Origin: Arachnopeziza araneosa
Taxonomy: Eukaryota > Ascomycota > Leotiomycetes > Helotiales > Arachnopezizaceae
NCBI GenBank assembly: GCA_003988855.1
Contig: QYAI01000136.1
Span: 1-64,000 of the forward strand
Direction: 5' to 3'
Length of the DNA: 64,000 nt
Shown in pieces: positions 40,054-50,396 of this stretch (positions within the stretch are counted from its first letter, which is position 1; the number at the start of each line of letters is the position of its first letter). A program made the translations under genes and the position numbers. The notes below the pieces were generated by a model, which saw nothing but the letters and a program-made list of their open reading frames with translations, ran no database searches and was not told the DNA's origin.

Positions 40054-41178
40054 ATGTGGCTCTCCTCCGTTTCCGCCCTGTGGCTGGCAGCTTGCGCTTT
40101 CGCAGCCGTGCAGGATCAAACTACAACAGATGAAAATGGCATAAGGAGTATACCGGTGAGTTGAGTCTTGTGGTTTGTTGGGACTATACGCTGATTATAG
40201 AGTAGCTCCGAACCCACTCTCTTCACCAGGTTCGTCAAGATAGCACACGACCGCTGGCACTTATGCTAATTACGAGATAGCCATATTTAGACTCTGATAT
40301 GCAGAGTAGATGGTTTGACTTTGGAGGCAATACCATAATACGTGCAGACCAGTTAGTATTCAGACACCAAGCGAATTTTTGCATACTAATCATGTTTAAG
40401 ATATATTCGCCTTACTTCCGATCGTCCTTCACAGGAAGGATGGATTTTCTCCCGAGTCCCTCTTACAGCTACCAATTGGGAGATTGAAGTTGAATTCAAG
40501 ATTCATGGAGCAGGCACTCTCCATGGTGACGGGTTTGCCATGTGGCTCACGAAACAGCGCGCATCTCCTGGTTCCGTGTTCGGCTCAGTAGACCGCTTCG
40601 AAGGCCTCGGAATCTTCTTTGATACCTACAAAAACAACAGACCTGGAACGGTCTTTCCTTATGTTATGGCTATGGTAGGCGACGGAACGAAGACATATGA
40701 CAAGGCCAATGATGGAAAGGATCAGGAATATATGGGTTGCTCAGCGAGAGGCATTAGAGGAGGATCGACACCGACGAAGGCGAAGTTAACATACTTCCAA
40801 GACAAAAGCTTTAAGCTCGAGCTTCAGTACAAGAATACGCACGACTGGGAACTCTGCTTCGAGACCAATGAACCTCCCACCATACCCTCTGTTGCATATT
40901 TGGGTTTCTCGGCTGAAACCGGAGAATTGAGTGACAACCACGATATTATCTCTGTTGCAACCAAGAATCTATACGATACGAAATCCCGCGAAACCATGAA
41001 CAAGCCGGCTGGAGGCAGGGGAGGCAAGGATTCAGGAAAACAAATCAAGAAGCCAAGTGAAGGTGGGAGCTGGACTTGGTTCTTTTTCAAGGTGATTTTA
41101 TTTTTCGTGGTTGCGGGAGGTGGTTACGTGGGATACACGGCCTGGAGAACGCAGCAAAAGAGGAGTCATCGGTTCTAG
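40054..41178 (+). CDS. L-type lectin of the early secretory pathway (VIP36/Emp46-47 type)
   Basis: Four exons (40054-40155, 40206-40229, 40281-40351, 40401-41178) encode 324 residues. There is a signal peptide (MWLSSVSALWLAACAFAAV), then the luminal legume-lectin domain. Key parts are WFDFGGNTIIRADQYIRLTS, GWIFSRVPL, IEVEFKIHG, GDGFAMWLT, GLGIFFDTYKNN and ELCFETN, with the Asp/Asn positions expected for calcium and mannose binding. A transmembrane segment (WFFFKVILFFVVAGGGYVGY) near the C-terminus is followed by a short cytosolic tail ending KRSHRF. Such lectins carry glycoproteins between ER and Golgi. Exon 2 has only 24 nt. The introns are 50, 51 and 49 bp. Confidence 0.93.
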
Positions 41179-42020
41179 AAAATTGAAGAGTGTTGAAACT
41201 TATGGAGATAGTAAGGAGAAAATTCTTTTTGGATGCATATTGAACCGGAGCGTGTATACCAGTGCCAAATTTTCGGGACTTGAAGGCGAATGAAAATGTT
41301 CCTCTCCAATTTATTTATGACTAGCAGTTACTAGTTACGTCGAAACGAGAAGAAAAGGAGGCGAAGAGATGAGCCCTTTGGGCGGGGCGACTTTTGTTAT
41401 CGGTATTCAAGTAGGTGACCGGCTTCAGGGGGCTGCAACATAACTGAGTTAGATATTTGATGATTATATAACCAAAATTTATATAAAGAATAGCATGCTG
41501 CGGTGAGGAAGCTTTCAAAGTATTACAGTGTCGACTGAAAAATGCGGAAATACACTTGTCTTTATTGTGGTTGAAATGTATAAAGGTTACCACATACATC
41601 AATCACTATTAACGATTTGTGTCGATGCTCCAAAAGGGGGACTTGGTATTGCCATTTCGATGAAATCCTCAATGTCTAATTCACTCTGACTGTTAAAGAA
41701 TTAGGGTTAGAAGCCATAGTGGTTATTTCTTGATTTCGAACCCTTGAGTTTGGAAAGAAACTACTGCTGTGACATTCAGAGTGACCTGGAGCTTGGCGTG
41801 CATTGCTAGGGTTGAATTTAGCGACCTAGTGCCGTAGATAACGGCAGCCGCCTTCAACCTGATAAAAGCTAACTATTTCCTTCTCTCTGGTCCATGATTC
41901 CTTTAGCCTACCTTACAGCGACTGCATTTCTGCGGCTTTGAGATCCTCCCTCGGCAACTCCCAAATGCATCTGCATCAGACGTGATTCTATTCACGTGAC
42001 TCTTCTCGACGTCACCCAGC
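41179..42020. other. Intergenic region
   Basis: AT-rich between 41440 and 41720, the 3' flank of the lectin gene and promoter of the phosphatase gene. No repeat or RNA gene seen. Confidence 0.4.
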
Positions 42021-43024
42021 ATGCTCGAGCCGGGGCTGCCACCACCCTTCGTGCAAATAGCTGGTCTCTCTAATTTTCGAGATATAGGAGGACTCCCAAC
42101 CACAAGCAACAATGGCAAACCCGTCGGTACTGTGCGAAAGGGGGTCTTTTACCGGGGTCCCGATACCAAGACTGTCACTCCAGATGGCATAGCTAAACTC
42201 AAGGAATTGGGTGTCACGACGGATTTTGACCTGAGGAGTCAAGGCCAGATTATCAAGTTAGGTGGTCCAAATGATATGGAGGGTATCAAGAGGGTGTGGT
42301 GTCCTGCATTTCCAGATGAGGAATATAGTCCTGAGAAGGCGGCGGCGAGATATTTGCAGTATTCCAGCGATGGGACTGAGGTAGGTAATCTCTTATTATT
42401 TTATCTAATATCTAGTTCAGAGTATAAATCTCCTCTCGAGTGAGAATTGGTCAATTACTTCTGCATCTCTTCATATTCACTCACCAACTTCAACAGGGCA
42501 TCGTTGAAGCGTTTACTGATATCCTCACCTACGGCGCGCCGGCTTGTCGCACAATGCTCCTTCATGTTGCTTCCATATCACCCTTATCACCAACAGCATG
42601 CTTCATTCATTGCACGACTGGCAACAATCGTTCTGGCGTCTTTGTTGCGGTCATTCTCTCACTGCTCGGCGTCAAGCCAGACGATATCGCCAGGGAGTAC
42701 TCTCTCTCAGAAATTGGTCTCAGACCGAGTCGTGATGCTGCTGTCCAGAGATTGATGAAGAGTCCTGTCTTCTCAAGTAATCCTGATGGTGGGCGAGCGA
42801 GAGCCGAGAGGATGGTGGGTGCTAGACCTGAGAGTATGATTGCTATGCTCGAGATGGTTGAAAGAAAGTGGGGCGGGGCAGAGGGGTATGTAAAGACTGC
42901 TTGTGGACTTACTGATGAGGAAGTTGAGAAGGTCAAAAAGATCTTAGTGAAATCAGAATCGAAATCTGGTCATGTAAGGAGGATATCTAACTTTCTTGCG
43001 CGGACTTGGGATAATTTCGGGTGA
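42021..43024 (+). CDS. Tyrosine/serine phosphatase of the Y_phosphatase3 type
   Basis: Exons 42021-42380 and 42497-43024 (116-bp intron) encode 295 residues. The N-terminal block (GLSNFRDIGGLPT, RKGVFYRGPD, LGVTTDFDLRSQGQI) is typical of bacterial-like tyrosine phosphatases found across fungi. The P-loop is HCTTGNNRSG, an intact CX5R with the catalytic Cys at about 159. The helix downstream (SLLGVKPDDIAREYSLSEIGL) fits the same family. Substrates may be phosphotyrosine or phosphoinositides; the sequence does not decide. No signal peptide is evident. Confidence 0.9.
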
Positions 43025-43648
43025 AGATAAAAGAAAGAAGGTGTGATTTGTGGTACCTATGATGTGAGTCGGTAGGCTGATGACTGGAATGAAATAAGGG
43101 ACTCTGGGGGTTCAAGGGAAGGTACAACAATATAACTGAGATGACTTAGCAAGCATACAGGAAGAGATGGCAATGAGAGAGGCACTGATCTTTCCAAGCG
43201 AAAGGGAAACTGAAGTAATTATTCGCAAATAACCCGTTGATTAGACTTGCTTCTGACAAGTTTCTTCTGCTCCTAAACTTTTGTGATCCATGCAAATCTT
43301 CTTGGGGTGGCATCAATGTGATACTCCCTCCGGTTGGTTTGACAGACTAAGTACACCATCATCCTCTATACTAATAAGCCTCCACTCTTCCACAATGCAA
43401 ATACCTCATGCGAACCCGAACATTCCACATCAAGGTTCTACTCTATGTCGTCCTTATACTAAGATTCGAAGTAATGGGAAGCCAAATCTTCCTGCCTAGC
43501 CGTTGCCCCCCGCAATTCCTGCTCATCAAGCAAGGTTCATAATCTCCTCCCCCTCTGCTCTCCCTCTTGCTTCACTGCATTTTCTTCTCTCCATCTATAC
43601 TCAATTAGCTCCTGTTCTCGATTCAGAAATGCAATCCGAGCTCAGAAC
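43025..43648. other. Intergenic region
   Basis: No domain-bearing frame. C/T-rich near 43540-43600. It probably contains the 3' ends of the two convergent flanking transcription units. Confidence 0.4.
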
Positions 43649-43876
43649 TCACACTGGCCGTCCAGCCTGATCGAAAGTCAGTCCTGGCACCGCACTCGGT
43701 GTTTCTATTCTTATCAATCTGTTATTCCCATTCCCATTCCCATTTCCTTGATGCACCTTCTTTTTTTCTTGCCCTACATATGGATCCGGCCTTCGCGGAG
43801 CTAATTGATCCCAGTTTCCGCTGTTGGGCGGAGGGACTTCCATCTCCTTTTCAAGACGAGTGAGGCATGCTCCCAT
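43649..43876 (-). CDS. Small hypothetical protein with MGAC lipidation-like N-terminus
   Basis: A single ATG-initiated frame of 75 codons. Its start, MGACLTRLEKEMEVPPP, has Gly2 followed by Cys4, a pattern of proteins that are N-myristoylated and palmitoylated at membranes. The middle is polar (NWDQLAPRRPDPYVGQ) and contains an Asn-Gly run from a GGGAAT hexanucleotide repeat (about 43725-43746). The end reads VPGLTFDQAGRPV. I do not recognise a family. A pattern like this is seen in small G-protein-associated or LAMTOR1-like anchors, but I see no further support, and the frame could be chance. Confidence 0.4.
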   Translation of the reverse strand: MGACLTRLEKEMEVPPPNSGNWDQLAPRRPDPYVGQEKKKVHQGNGNGNGNNRLIRIETPSAVPGLTFDQAGRPV

Positions 43877-44425
43877 GGTGGATATGGAATGAGTTTTATA
43901 TTGGATGAAGGCAAAGATGAGTAACCGGTAAAGGTACAGGAAGGATGAATTGATTATGATTAGAAAACGCGGAATTCTGGGGACGTAGAAGCACGATTCG
44001 TGTAGTGGGGTAGGGTTCGGATTGATGGGGATCGGACATTAGAGTTGTGGGGTGAGCCGGTGCCCCGGATTTGAATGAGATGGCCATGATGAGTTGGATT
44101 AACCAACCAATGGAGAGATTTTTGTGGTTTAAGGAAATAATACAAAAGCGATAAGTTCCCATTCAGAGAGAGCGTGGAGTTATTTCTCGAGCTGCCGCAT
44201 TCACAAAATATATTTTGAAAGTTGCCATTCGAGACCTGATTGATATATTTGCAAAAAGATCTTCGAGTAAATGTATGGAAACAAAAAACAGTCGAGAAAG
44301 CTTGATAAAATACTTATAATGTAGAAAGAAAAAAACCCCACTCCTTGGACAACCAATTTTTTAAGCTTTCGCACAATGAATATACAAAAAACTGAGCGTT
44401 ATTATTTAAAGAAGCAAGATCATAA
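43877..44425. other. Intergenic region
   Basis: AT-rich, no gene recognised. The overlapping frames at 43896-44162 have no domain. Confidence 0.4.
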
Positions 44426-44525
44426 TGCGTCTGCCAGGAATCGAACCCAGGGCTTATTGAGCTGAATAAACTCGAATGACTTCGAGTAATGGCAACGATA
44501 TATTTCACCACTAAACCACAAACGC
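44426..44525 (-). tRNA. tRNA-Gly (GCC), intron-containing and degenerate
   Basis: Read on the minus strand, GCGTTTG pairs with CAGACGC (one G-T wobble) and a D-arm GGTTTAGTGGTGAAAT follows. The anticodon loop TTGCCA|T carries anticodon GCC. The T-loop is GGGTTCGATTCC. An insert of about 28-29 nt sits one base 3' of the anticodon, the standard tRNA intron position. One C-A mismatch in the anticodon stem and two wobbles in the T-stem, plus no T-run downstream, suggest decay. I find it either a diverged functional gene or a pseudo-tRNA. Confidence 0.7.
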
Positions 44526-45137
44526 TAATGTAAAACCATTCGATATTTAGAATCAAAAAGAATTTTCAACGATTTCACTGCTGTATAACACACTAGAAGT
44601 ATTGGCGAAGATATGAACGCCCGAACTTAGTTTGCCGATTAAGGATTCAAATTGCAAGAGAAAATTTTAAGCCTTTTAAATATTGTCAAATGTAAGAATA
44701 TCCTCTTTTATACCGCAGAATTGATAGTTCAGTTGCTGTAACTTTTAGTGATAGAAGTGAGAGTAACTAGAAGTATCCGAATAGTAAATGTATAATAAAT
44801 GTTCTTAGAAAATAAGCAGTATTATTTACAAAATAACAAAACCAAACATTTATGGTGGCCTTCAGTGGAGGCTCGTGATCACCTTGAACAATTGATAAGA
44901 GTGTTGGAATAAATTGAAATGATACTTAAAGTTTCTCACAAATAAATAAGTATTGGGTTGACAGTCTTCTTTTGTCTCCTCCCGTCGACCCTGAGAGGTG
45001 AGCTACTCACGTGATAAGCGGGAAATCTCGGCCTGCGCAAAAACGGCTAGTTCCAAGTTCAACCTCATCGTCGCGAAAGAACACTTCAAGCTCCCGAACC
45101 TCATCATCATTGGCGTCTCACCATAATCATAATCACA
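44526..45137. other. AT-rich intergenic region
   Basis: Very AT-rich (44560-44960), with no reading frame of interest. The part just before 45137 is the leader of the small mitochondrial-protein gene. Confidence 0.4.
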
Positions 45138-45655
45138 ATGATCGGAAAGACTGTCTCTTCTCTCGCCCGCCCAGCGGTGCGCAGCCAACGAGCTGTTCTC
45201 AATGGCAAGCCGTTCGTTCTCAATCATCGAATGCGTCTAACCTCTCTCCCAGGCTCCCTCCCTACCCAACGATTGTTCCACCAAACCAGCTTCCAGGCCA
45301 TGAAGCTGATGCAAAGTCAAGTCAAGGTGTGTTAGTACTATTTTCACGGGATCAATTGCAGAGTCTTTGCTAAATACAGCATCTCCAGACCGAACCATCC
45401 GCAAAGGAGCTCTACCAACAAGGTCTTAAAATGAACACTGCATTTGCAGCTCGCATCAAGAACGCCCTCGCTGTCCCCCGCTCCGGACCCGCTCCTCTCC
45501 AATCCGGCATGCCTCAGCTCGTGCCATTCTTCTTTGTCAACGAGGTTGTTTTTGGGTTCACTGGGATTGGTATCTTAGTCTACCTGTTCTCAAAGTACTT
45601 CTTGCCAAGATTTGTCAGGATGTTCATGGCAAGAATGTTCATTAGCAAACTATAA
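45138..45655 (+). CDS. Small mitochondrial inner-membrane-type protein, unidentified
   Basis: Exons 45138-45326 and 45380-45655 (53-bp intron) encode about 154 residues. An acceptor nine bases later would also stay in frame. The N-terminus (MIGKTVSSLARPAVRSQRAV, then LPTQRLFHQTSFQ) is basic and free of acidic residues, a typical mitochondrial presequence. The C-terminal half (ELYQQGLKMNTAFAARIKNAL, then MPQLVPFFFVNEVVFGFTGIGILVYLFSKYFLP) has one clear transmembrane helix and ends RMFMARMFISKL. The composition resembles small subunits of respiratory or ATP-synthase complexes, but I cannot assign it to one. Confidence 0.75.
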
Positions 45656-46154
45656 GAGAGGATGTGGTGGAGGCAGGGAATATAAGGATCGTTGGAAGGA
45701 GCTGTAAATTAGATGGGAGACAGATGGGCTGGTAGTTCAATTGACACCCGTTCCTTTTGTCAACTGCTTTAAGAGCGATATCTGGAGACTTTTCCATTCA
45801 TGTTGATGTTTGAGATTATGCATGAAATTGTGCTTTCCAGGATGGAAGGTACGGCTCTTCAACAAAGAAAGCATGTTAGCATGTGTGGTTTACGGTGACT
45901 ATTTCTCATTTCAGCCACCCTAACATTACACTATCTTTAAATGGTCCACAGAGGCAATATTTAGTCCATAGGTACTGCCTGTAGGAAGTTATGACAATGT
46001 TGTTTGAATTCAAGGGTCAGCGAATCACGAGTTTCACTGCAGCCTCTAGCGCAAATCCTCCAACATCATATGCTTGCCACGCCAACTTCCTCTTTCTCAA
46101 AACCATATCTGACGCTATCTCCAAATCTTAATCCCGAACAATGAACTCTTAAAT
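45656..46154. other. Intergenic region
   Basis: 3' flank of the mitochondrial-protein gene and promoter of the NAPE-PLD-like gene. No repeats or RNA genes recognised. Confidence 0.4.
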
Positions 46155-47375
46155 ATGCCTCGACAATCTGGCCCATCTCGGGCCAATACTAACCCATTAC
46201 GCCCAGCTCACCACGCCAATGACTCGCGCACTCTATTCAAGAATCCTTGGCCATCAGCGGCGCCACCAGCCTGGACTGAATTACTCTCGATCCCGTTCCC
46301 ACTAGCCTGGTACACAAACGACTTTCAATCTCACAAAAAGGCACGTAAAACTTTAGTCGTCAAGCCCGACTGGGGAATTTCTTCTGTCTCGAAATATGAT
46401 ATCGCGAAGGCCAATTGCGTCATAGGTACCTGGCTAGGTCACGCTGGCTGTCTTGCCGAAGTCCCCATCTCAGAAAAGGGACAGAGTATTTGGTTATTAT
46501 TCGACCCTATCTTCTCCATGCGAGCAGGCCCTACGCAATATACAGGCCCAGGTAGATTCAATGAAAGTCCTTGTACGGTTGCTGAGTTGCCGGGTTGTGA
46601 TGCGGTATTTGTGTCTCACAATCACTATGATCACTTGGATTTATTTTCTATCAAAGCGTTGCTCAAGGAATTTCCAAAAGCGAGATATTTTGTTCCCCTT
46701 GGACACCAGGCTTGGTTAGAGGCTACGGGTGTTTCTAAAGAACAGATCTCTGAGCTGGATTGGTGGGACGACAAAAGCTTGACACTGAAGGAGCTTGGCT
46801 TTAAAAAGAACGACGGATCCATCAAGATAACTTGCGTACCTGCACAACACAACTCTGGTCGTGGTGCTATGGATCAGAATTCTTCACTTTGGTGTGGGTG
46901 GGTCACGGAACACTTCACTTTAGACGCGAGAAGATCAGCTATCTACCACGCTGGTGACACCGGCTACCGACGTACTGCTACTTCCGAGGCTGTTTGCCCT
47001 GCGTTTAAAGAAATCGGGGATAAATTAGGACCTTTTGACCTCTCTTTCATACCTATTTGGAGAGGTGGGACACTTGGCTTCATCTCAAACCTCGGACTGA
47101 GGTTAAGCCATAACGATATCCCTAGTCAATTCCATGGAAGTCCTACAGACGCAGTGAATATACATCTAGACATAAAATCACACAACACTCTAGGCATTCA
47201 CTTTGGGACTTTTGTCGGTAGTGAGAATGAAAGTTACGAGGCTGTGGTTGAATTTGAGTTAGCGAAAGAGGAGAAGGGTGTTGGGAATTTGGAGGAGGGG
47301 AAAGTTGATGAATTTGAGTTGGGGAGAGCTGGGACGGTGGATATTGGGCGAAGTTTGGTGGTCGAGTTAAAATGA
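46155..47375 (+). CDS. NAPE-PLD-like metallo-beta-lactamase hydrolase
   Basis: Single exon of 406 residues related to N-acyl-phosphatidylethanolamine phospholipase D and yeast Fmp30. The metallo-beta-lactamase core is intact: TWLGHAGCL, LLFDPIF, then the zinc motif HNHYDHLD at about 155. Further metal or fold positions are FVPLGHQAWL, VPAQHNSGRG, AIYHAGDTGYRR, FIPIWRG and LGIHFGTF. Family members release N-acylethanolamines from membrane lipids, and yeast Fmp30 is mitochondrial. The N-terminus here (MPRQSGPSRANTNPLRPAHH) is basic but not a clear presequence. The C-terminus has a short acidic extension. Confidence 0.93.
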   Translation: MPRQSGPSRANTNPLRPAHHANDSRTLFKNPWPSAAPPAWTELLSIPFPLAWYTNDFQSHKKARKTLVVKPDWGISSVSKYDIAKANCVIGTWLGHAGCLAEVPISEKGQSIWLLFDPIFSMRAGPTQYTGPGRFNESPCTVAELPGCDAVFVSHNHYDHLDLFSIKALLKEFPKARYFVPLGHQAWLEATGVSKEQISELDWWDDKSLTLKELGFKKNDGSIKITCVPAQHNSGRGAMDQNSSLWCGWVTEHFTLDARRSAIYHAGDTGYRRTATSEAVCPAFKEIGDKLGPFDLSFIPIWRGGTLGFISNLGLRLSHNDIPSQFHGSPTDAVNIHLDIKSHNTLGIHFGTFVGSENESYEAVVEFELAKEEKGVGNLEEGKVDEFELGRAGTVDIGRSLVVELK

Positions 47376-47603
47376 TATTATGATTTGACGATGGTAATGA
47401 GGGGCATGGGTTCCTGCATTTTCGTGTTGCATTTCCCGGTGTTAATTATTGTTCTCGTTTACTTAGGATATTTATCCAAGTCAATACCATGGATCAATCA
47501 GGCTATTCAAAGGTTGAGAAGTTCTCAGCCTTGTGCAATTCATGTCTCTCCTCGGTCTTTGTTTTTGTTTACTCTATACAATTATATCTTCACCTCGTCA
47601 ATC
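47376..47603. other. Short intergenic gap
   Basis: Promoter of the GH131 gene, directly downstream of the NAPE-PLD-like gene. Only the T-rich leader is notable. Confidence 0.35.
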
Positions 47604-48621
47604 ATGAACCATTTATCTCTATTACTTCTGAGCATCGTATTCACCTTCTCCTCGGCTCAAAACTGCACCCTTTCCTTCAACGGACGAATCCCCCAATCCT
47701 TCACACCCCAAACCTTCACTACCAACACCTCACTCTTTAACCCCAACTATGACAAAGGAGAAAGTACGTCTCACTATCTCCAAACCCCTTGACACACACA
47801 TTATTTATTAACAAACCAAAAGACCTGACTTGGTCCCAAATCATCACCTTCCCTTCGGGTATTTCGCCCTCGAAATTTGACCTTCTTACCTCACCTCCAT
47901 CCAAGCCCGTCTCTGTCTCCCTCTCAGATAAGTCCATCTTCCGCTCAAGCACTGAATTTGAGCCCGCTCTCCGCCGCGCCGAACTACTCGTAAATGGGAA
48001 ACCGAACACCGTCTCGGGCCATAAAACATGGCATCTCTCTTTCCGTCTCAATCCCAACAGACCACTTAACTTAAGTCATGAGTATGTCCTCGCTTTCCAT
48101 GAAGCGCAGGATTTTCAGGCGGATTTTTGGAGTCTGAAAGCGGGGACGCCAATGCTGGGGTTGCAGAAGGGGATGCGCACTGATGGGAGCAATATTTGGA
48201 TTGAGGGGTGGAAGTGGGATGTTCCTACTAAGGTTTTCTTTGTTACTGATTTGTTGGTGGGAGAGGGTGTGTGGCATAATTTTGGAATTGGGTTGGATTA
48301 TGTTGACAAGTGAGTATTCTTCTTCAGATATCGACTAGATGAAGAGAAGAGAAGTTGATGATTTGTTGCAGCTTGATTCAGATCTTTTACAGTAAAGATA
48401 ATGATACTCTACTCCCGGCTACGCAACCTACTTATAATAACCTGAGCGGGAAGGCTCCGACGACATTGGGGGAGACGCATTTCGGCCTTCAGAAAAGACC
48501 AATTGGCGCTACTCTGAATAATTTCTTATCGGCAGGATATCAGGAGGAGGGTATTGATGAGGCGTTGATATTTGGTGGTATATTCCAGGATGATAGTTCT
48601 AGTGGGTGTGTGACATTGTGA
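47604..48621 (+). CDS. Secreted glycoside hydrolase family 131 protein
   Basis: Exons 47604-47763, 47823-48309 and 48372-48621 (introns 59 and 62 bp) encode 298 residues. The signal peptide MNHLSLLLLSIVFTFSSAQ precedes the mature protein. The fold follows GH131: CTLSFNGRIP, LTWSQIITFP, FEPALRRAELL, KTWHLSFRLN, RPLNLSHEYVLAFHEAQDF, WHNFGIGLDYVDN, LIQIFYS and the family-typical end GYQEEGIDEALIFGGIFQDDSSSGCVTL. GH131 enzymes act on beta-1,3/1,6- and beta-1,4-glucans of plant or fungal walls. No CBM1 module is attached. The expression is probably linked to plant-wall growth, but nothing in the sequence shows this. Confidence 0.9.
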
Positions 48622-48764
48622 AGTATAAGAGGATTGCTACATCCAATGCCGAATATTCAGAGTTGTTAAATTCGAGCAGGATCTGTGAAGAACAGTCCAC
48701 TCCAGTGTTGTATTGTAGTGTGCCATCAAAGCAGAGCAATACTACTATCGATAATTTCCTGCTA

Positions 48765-50064
48765 TTACCGCTTCAAAAATCCTTTATTCATAACTTTTCT
48801 ATTCCCACCAGCAAACTTTCCATTTGTACCTAGTCTCAACCCTGACAGCCAAGCCTCTTTTGTATTTCGTGCAATAGATGCGGCTTTTGGCGCAAGATCA
48901 CGGTTGCTAGATTTGACAACGCGAAAAGTAGTGTTACCCATTCTCCTATCCTTGGGTGCCTTGTCAACTAAATCTCGGAATTTCGTCTTCTTGGACATAG
49001 GTTTTGCTGTTTCGGCGAGGAGAAGATTGCTAGGAGCTGTAGTATCGTCATCCTCGAGATACTCTAGAGGAAGGTGGTTTGGGAGTGAGCCCGTGGCAAT
49101 TAGAGAGGAAATAGCTGGCTCGACCTCCAATGAGTCGATAGATATATCAGCTCCGGGTTTCGATTTCGCGGCTCTAGCTGCTTCACGCTTCGTTAACCTC
49201 TCCACTTTTCTTCTCCGTACTTCTTGTTGTTTCTTGATAGCATCCTCTCGTTCCTTGCGCTTTTTCCGAGAGGCAGATAATTGCCTAAGAATATTAACAT
49301 TGGATCAAAGTAATATATAATAAAGATCAAACATACCCTTTGACTGCATTTGCAGCTTCCCTTTGTTTCAACTTGGCAGTTTGGCCAGCAGCCTCAATAG
49401 TCACAGCTTCAGGTGCCTCATCATCACTTTCCTCACTCTCTTCCTCGTCGATAACAATGACTTCCGGGGCTGTAGAAAAGAAAGCATCGTCATTTTCTTC
49501 ACTTCCAAATCGTTTGTGCTTCTTGGACGGAGTTTTCTCTGGTGTATGTTCCTTCTCACCCCCAAGCTCGCTCTCATTGTCTCGTGGGTCACTGCTTGGA
49601 ATCTCATGCCTTCGATTTCTGGACTGGTGCTCAACTTTTTCGATAGTTGGGCTGGTTTCCGGTATATCCTCTTGTTCCTCCTCACTTTCATCATCTTCTT
49701 GATCGCTACTTGGAATTTCTTCCCGTCCGCTAGTATTGTCTTCGTCTTCTACGAATTCAGCTGGTTCCTTGGTTGGAGACTTCATTTTCTTCGAGATAAT
49801 CTCTACTACCGGCCGACTCTTCGAAATTGGTAACTCATCATCTTTTGCACGCACAGGTAAAGCCTTCTTCCTCTTCGCAGGTGTCATCTCTTCTTCAACA
49901 CTATCATCTTCACGTTTTCGTCGTTTCTTGTCTGATCTCTGATTTGATGGGCGCTGCGGTGGCACATAAACAGTGATTGATTCACCTTCTTTGTCTCGTT
50001 TCTCCTCTTCCTGGGCTGCGACCGCTTCCTGGTCTGCGATCTCCTGCTTTCGAGTCCTGACCAT
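48765..50064 (-). CDS. UTP16: Utp16/Bud21-like U3 snoRNP-associated protein
   Basis: A nucleolar component of the small-subunit processome for 18S rRNA. Exons 49337-50064 and 48765-49284 (52-bp intron) encode 415 residues starting MVRTRKQEIADQE. Most of the protein is acidic and disordered (Glu/Asp-rich, repeated EIPSSD segments). The conserved C-terminal part has helical KKRKEREDAIKKQQEVRRRKVERL, LPLEYLEDDD and KKTKFRDLVDKAPKD, then basic RNA-binding-like sequence to the end NKGFLKR. An in-frame ATG at 50164-50166 would add 34 residues that resemble a mitochondrial presequence; I prefer MVRTRK. Confidence 0.82.
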
Positions 50065-50396
50065 GGTCTGACTGAGAACGGCTGTCGATAGCGCTTTATT
50101 GATGTTTGATGAAGGTCTGGGATTGGATATAAATTCTCTTGCGGAATTTAAAATTCGTGAAAGCATTTAAAAGTGCGAACGGTGTGTAATTGGAGGCGTA
50201 CGGTGGGGTGCATCTGCAGGTCTAATTTTTGGTATCGTTTTTTCGAAGCCATGGCAGAATTAACCGTATTGGGTTCACCGCCCAATTACCTCCTGAGCTT
50301 CTCGAGAAGACAGACATACATATCGAATCAGTTCTCTTTAATATCCTTTCGAAAAATAATTGATCTGGTAGTACAATCTGTATATGCTTAATAATC
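50065..50396. promoter_or_regulatory. Divergent promoter of UTP16 and Sel1-repeat gene
   Basis: A 332-bp shared gap between outward-facing genes. Nothing specific beyond moderate AT content. Confidence 0.4.
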
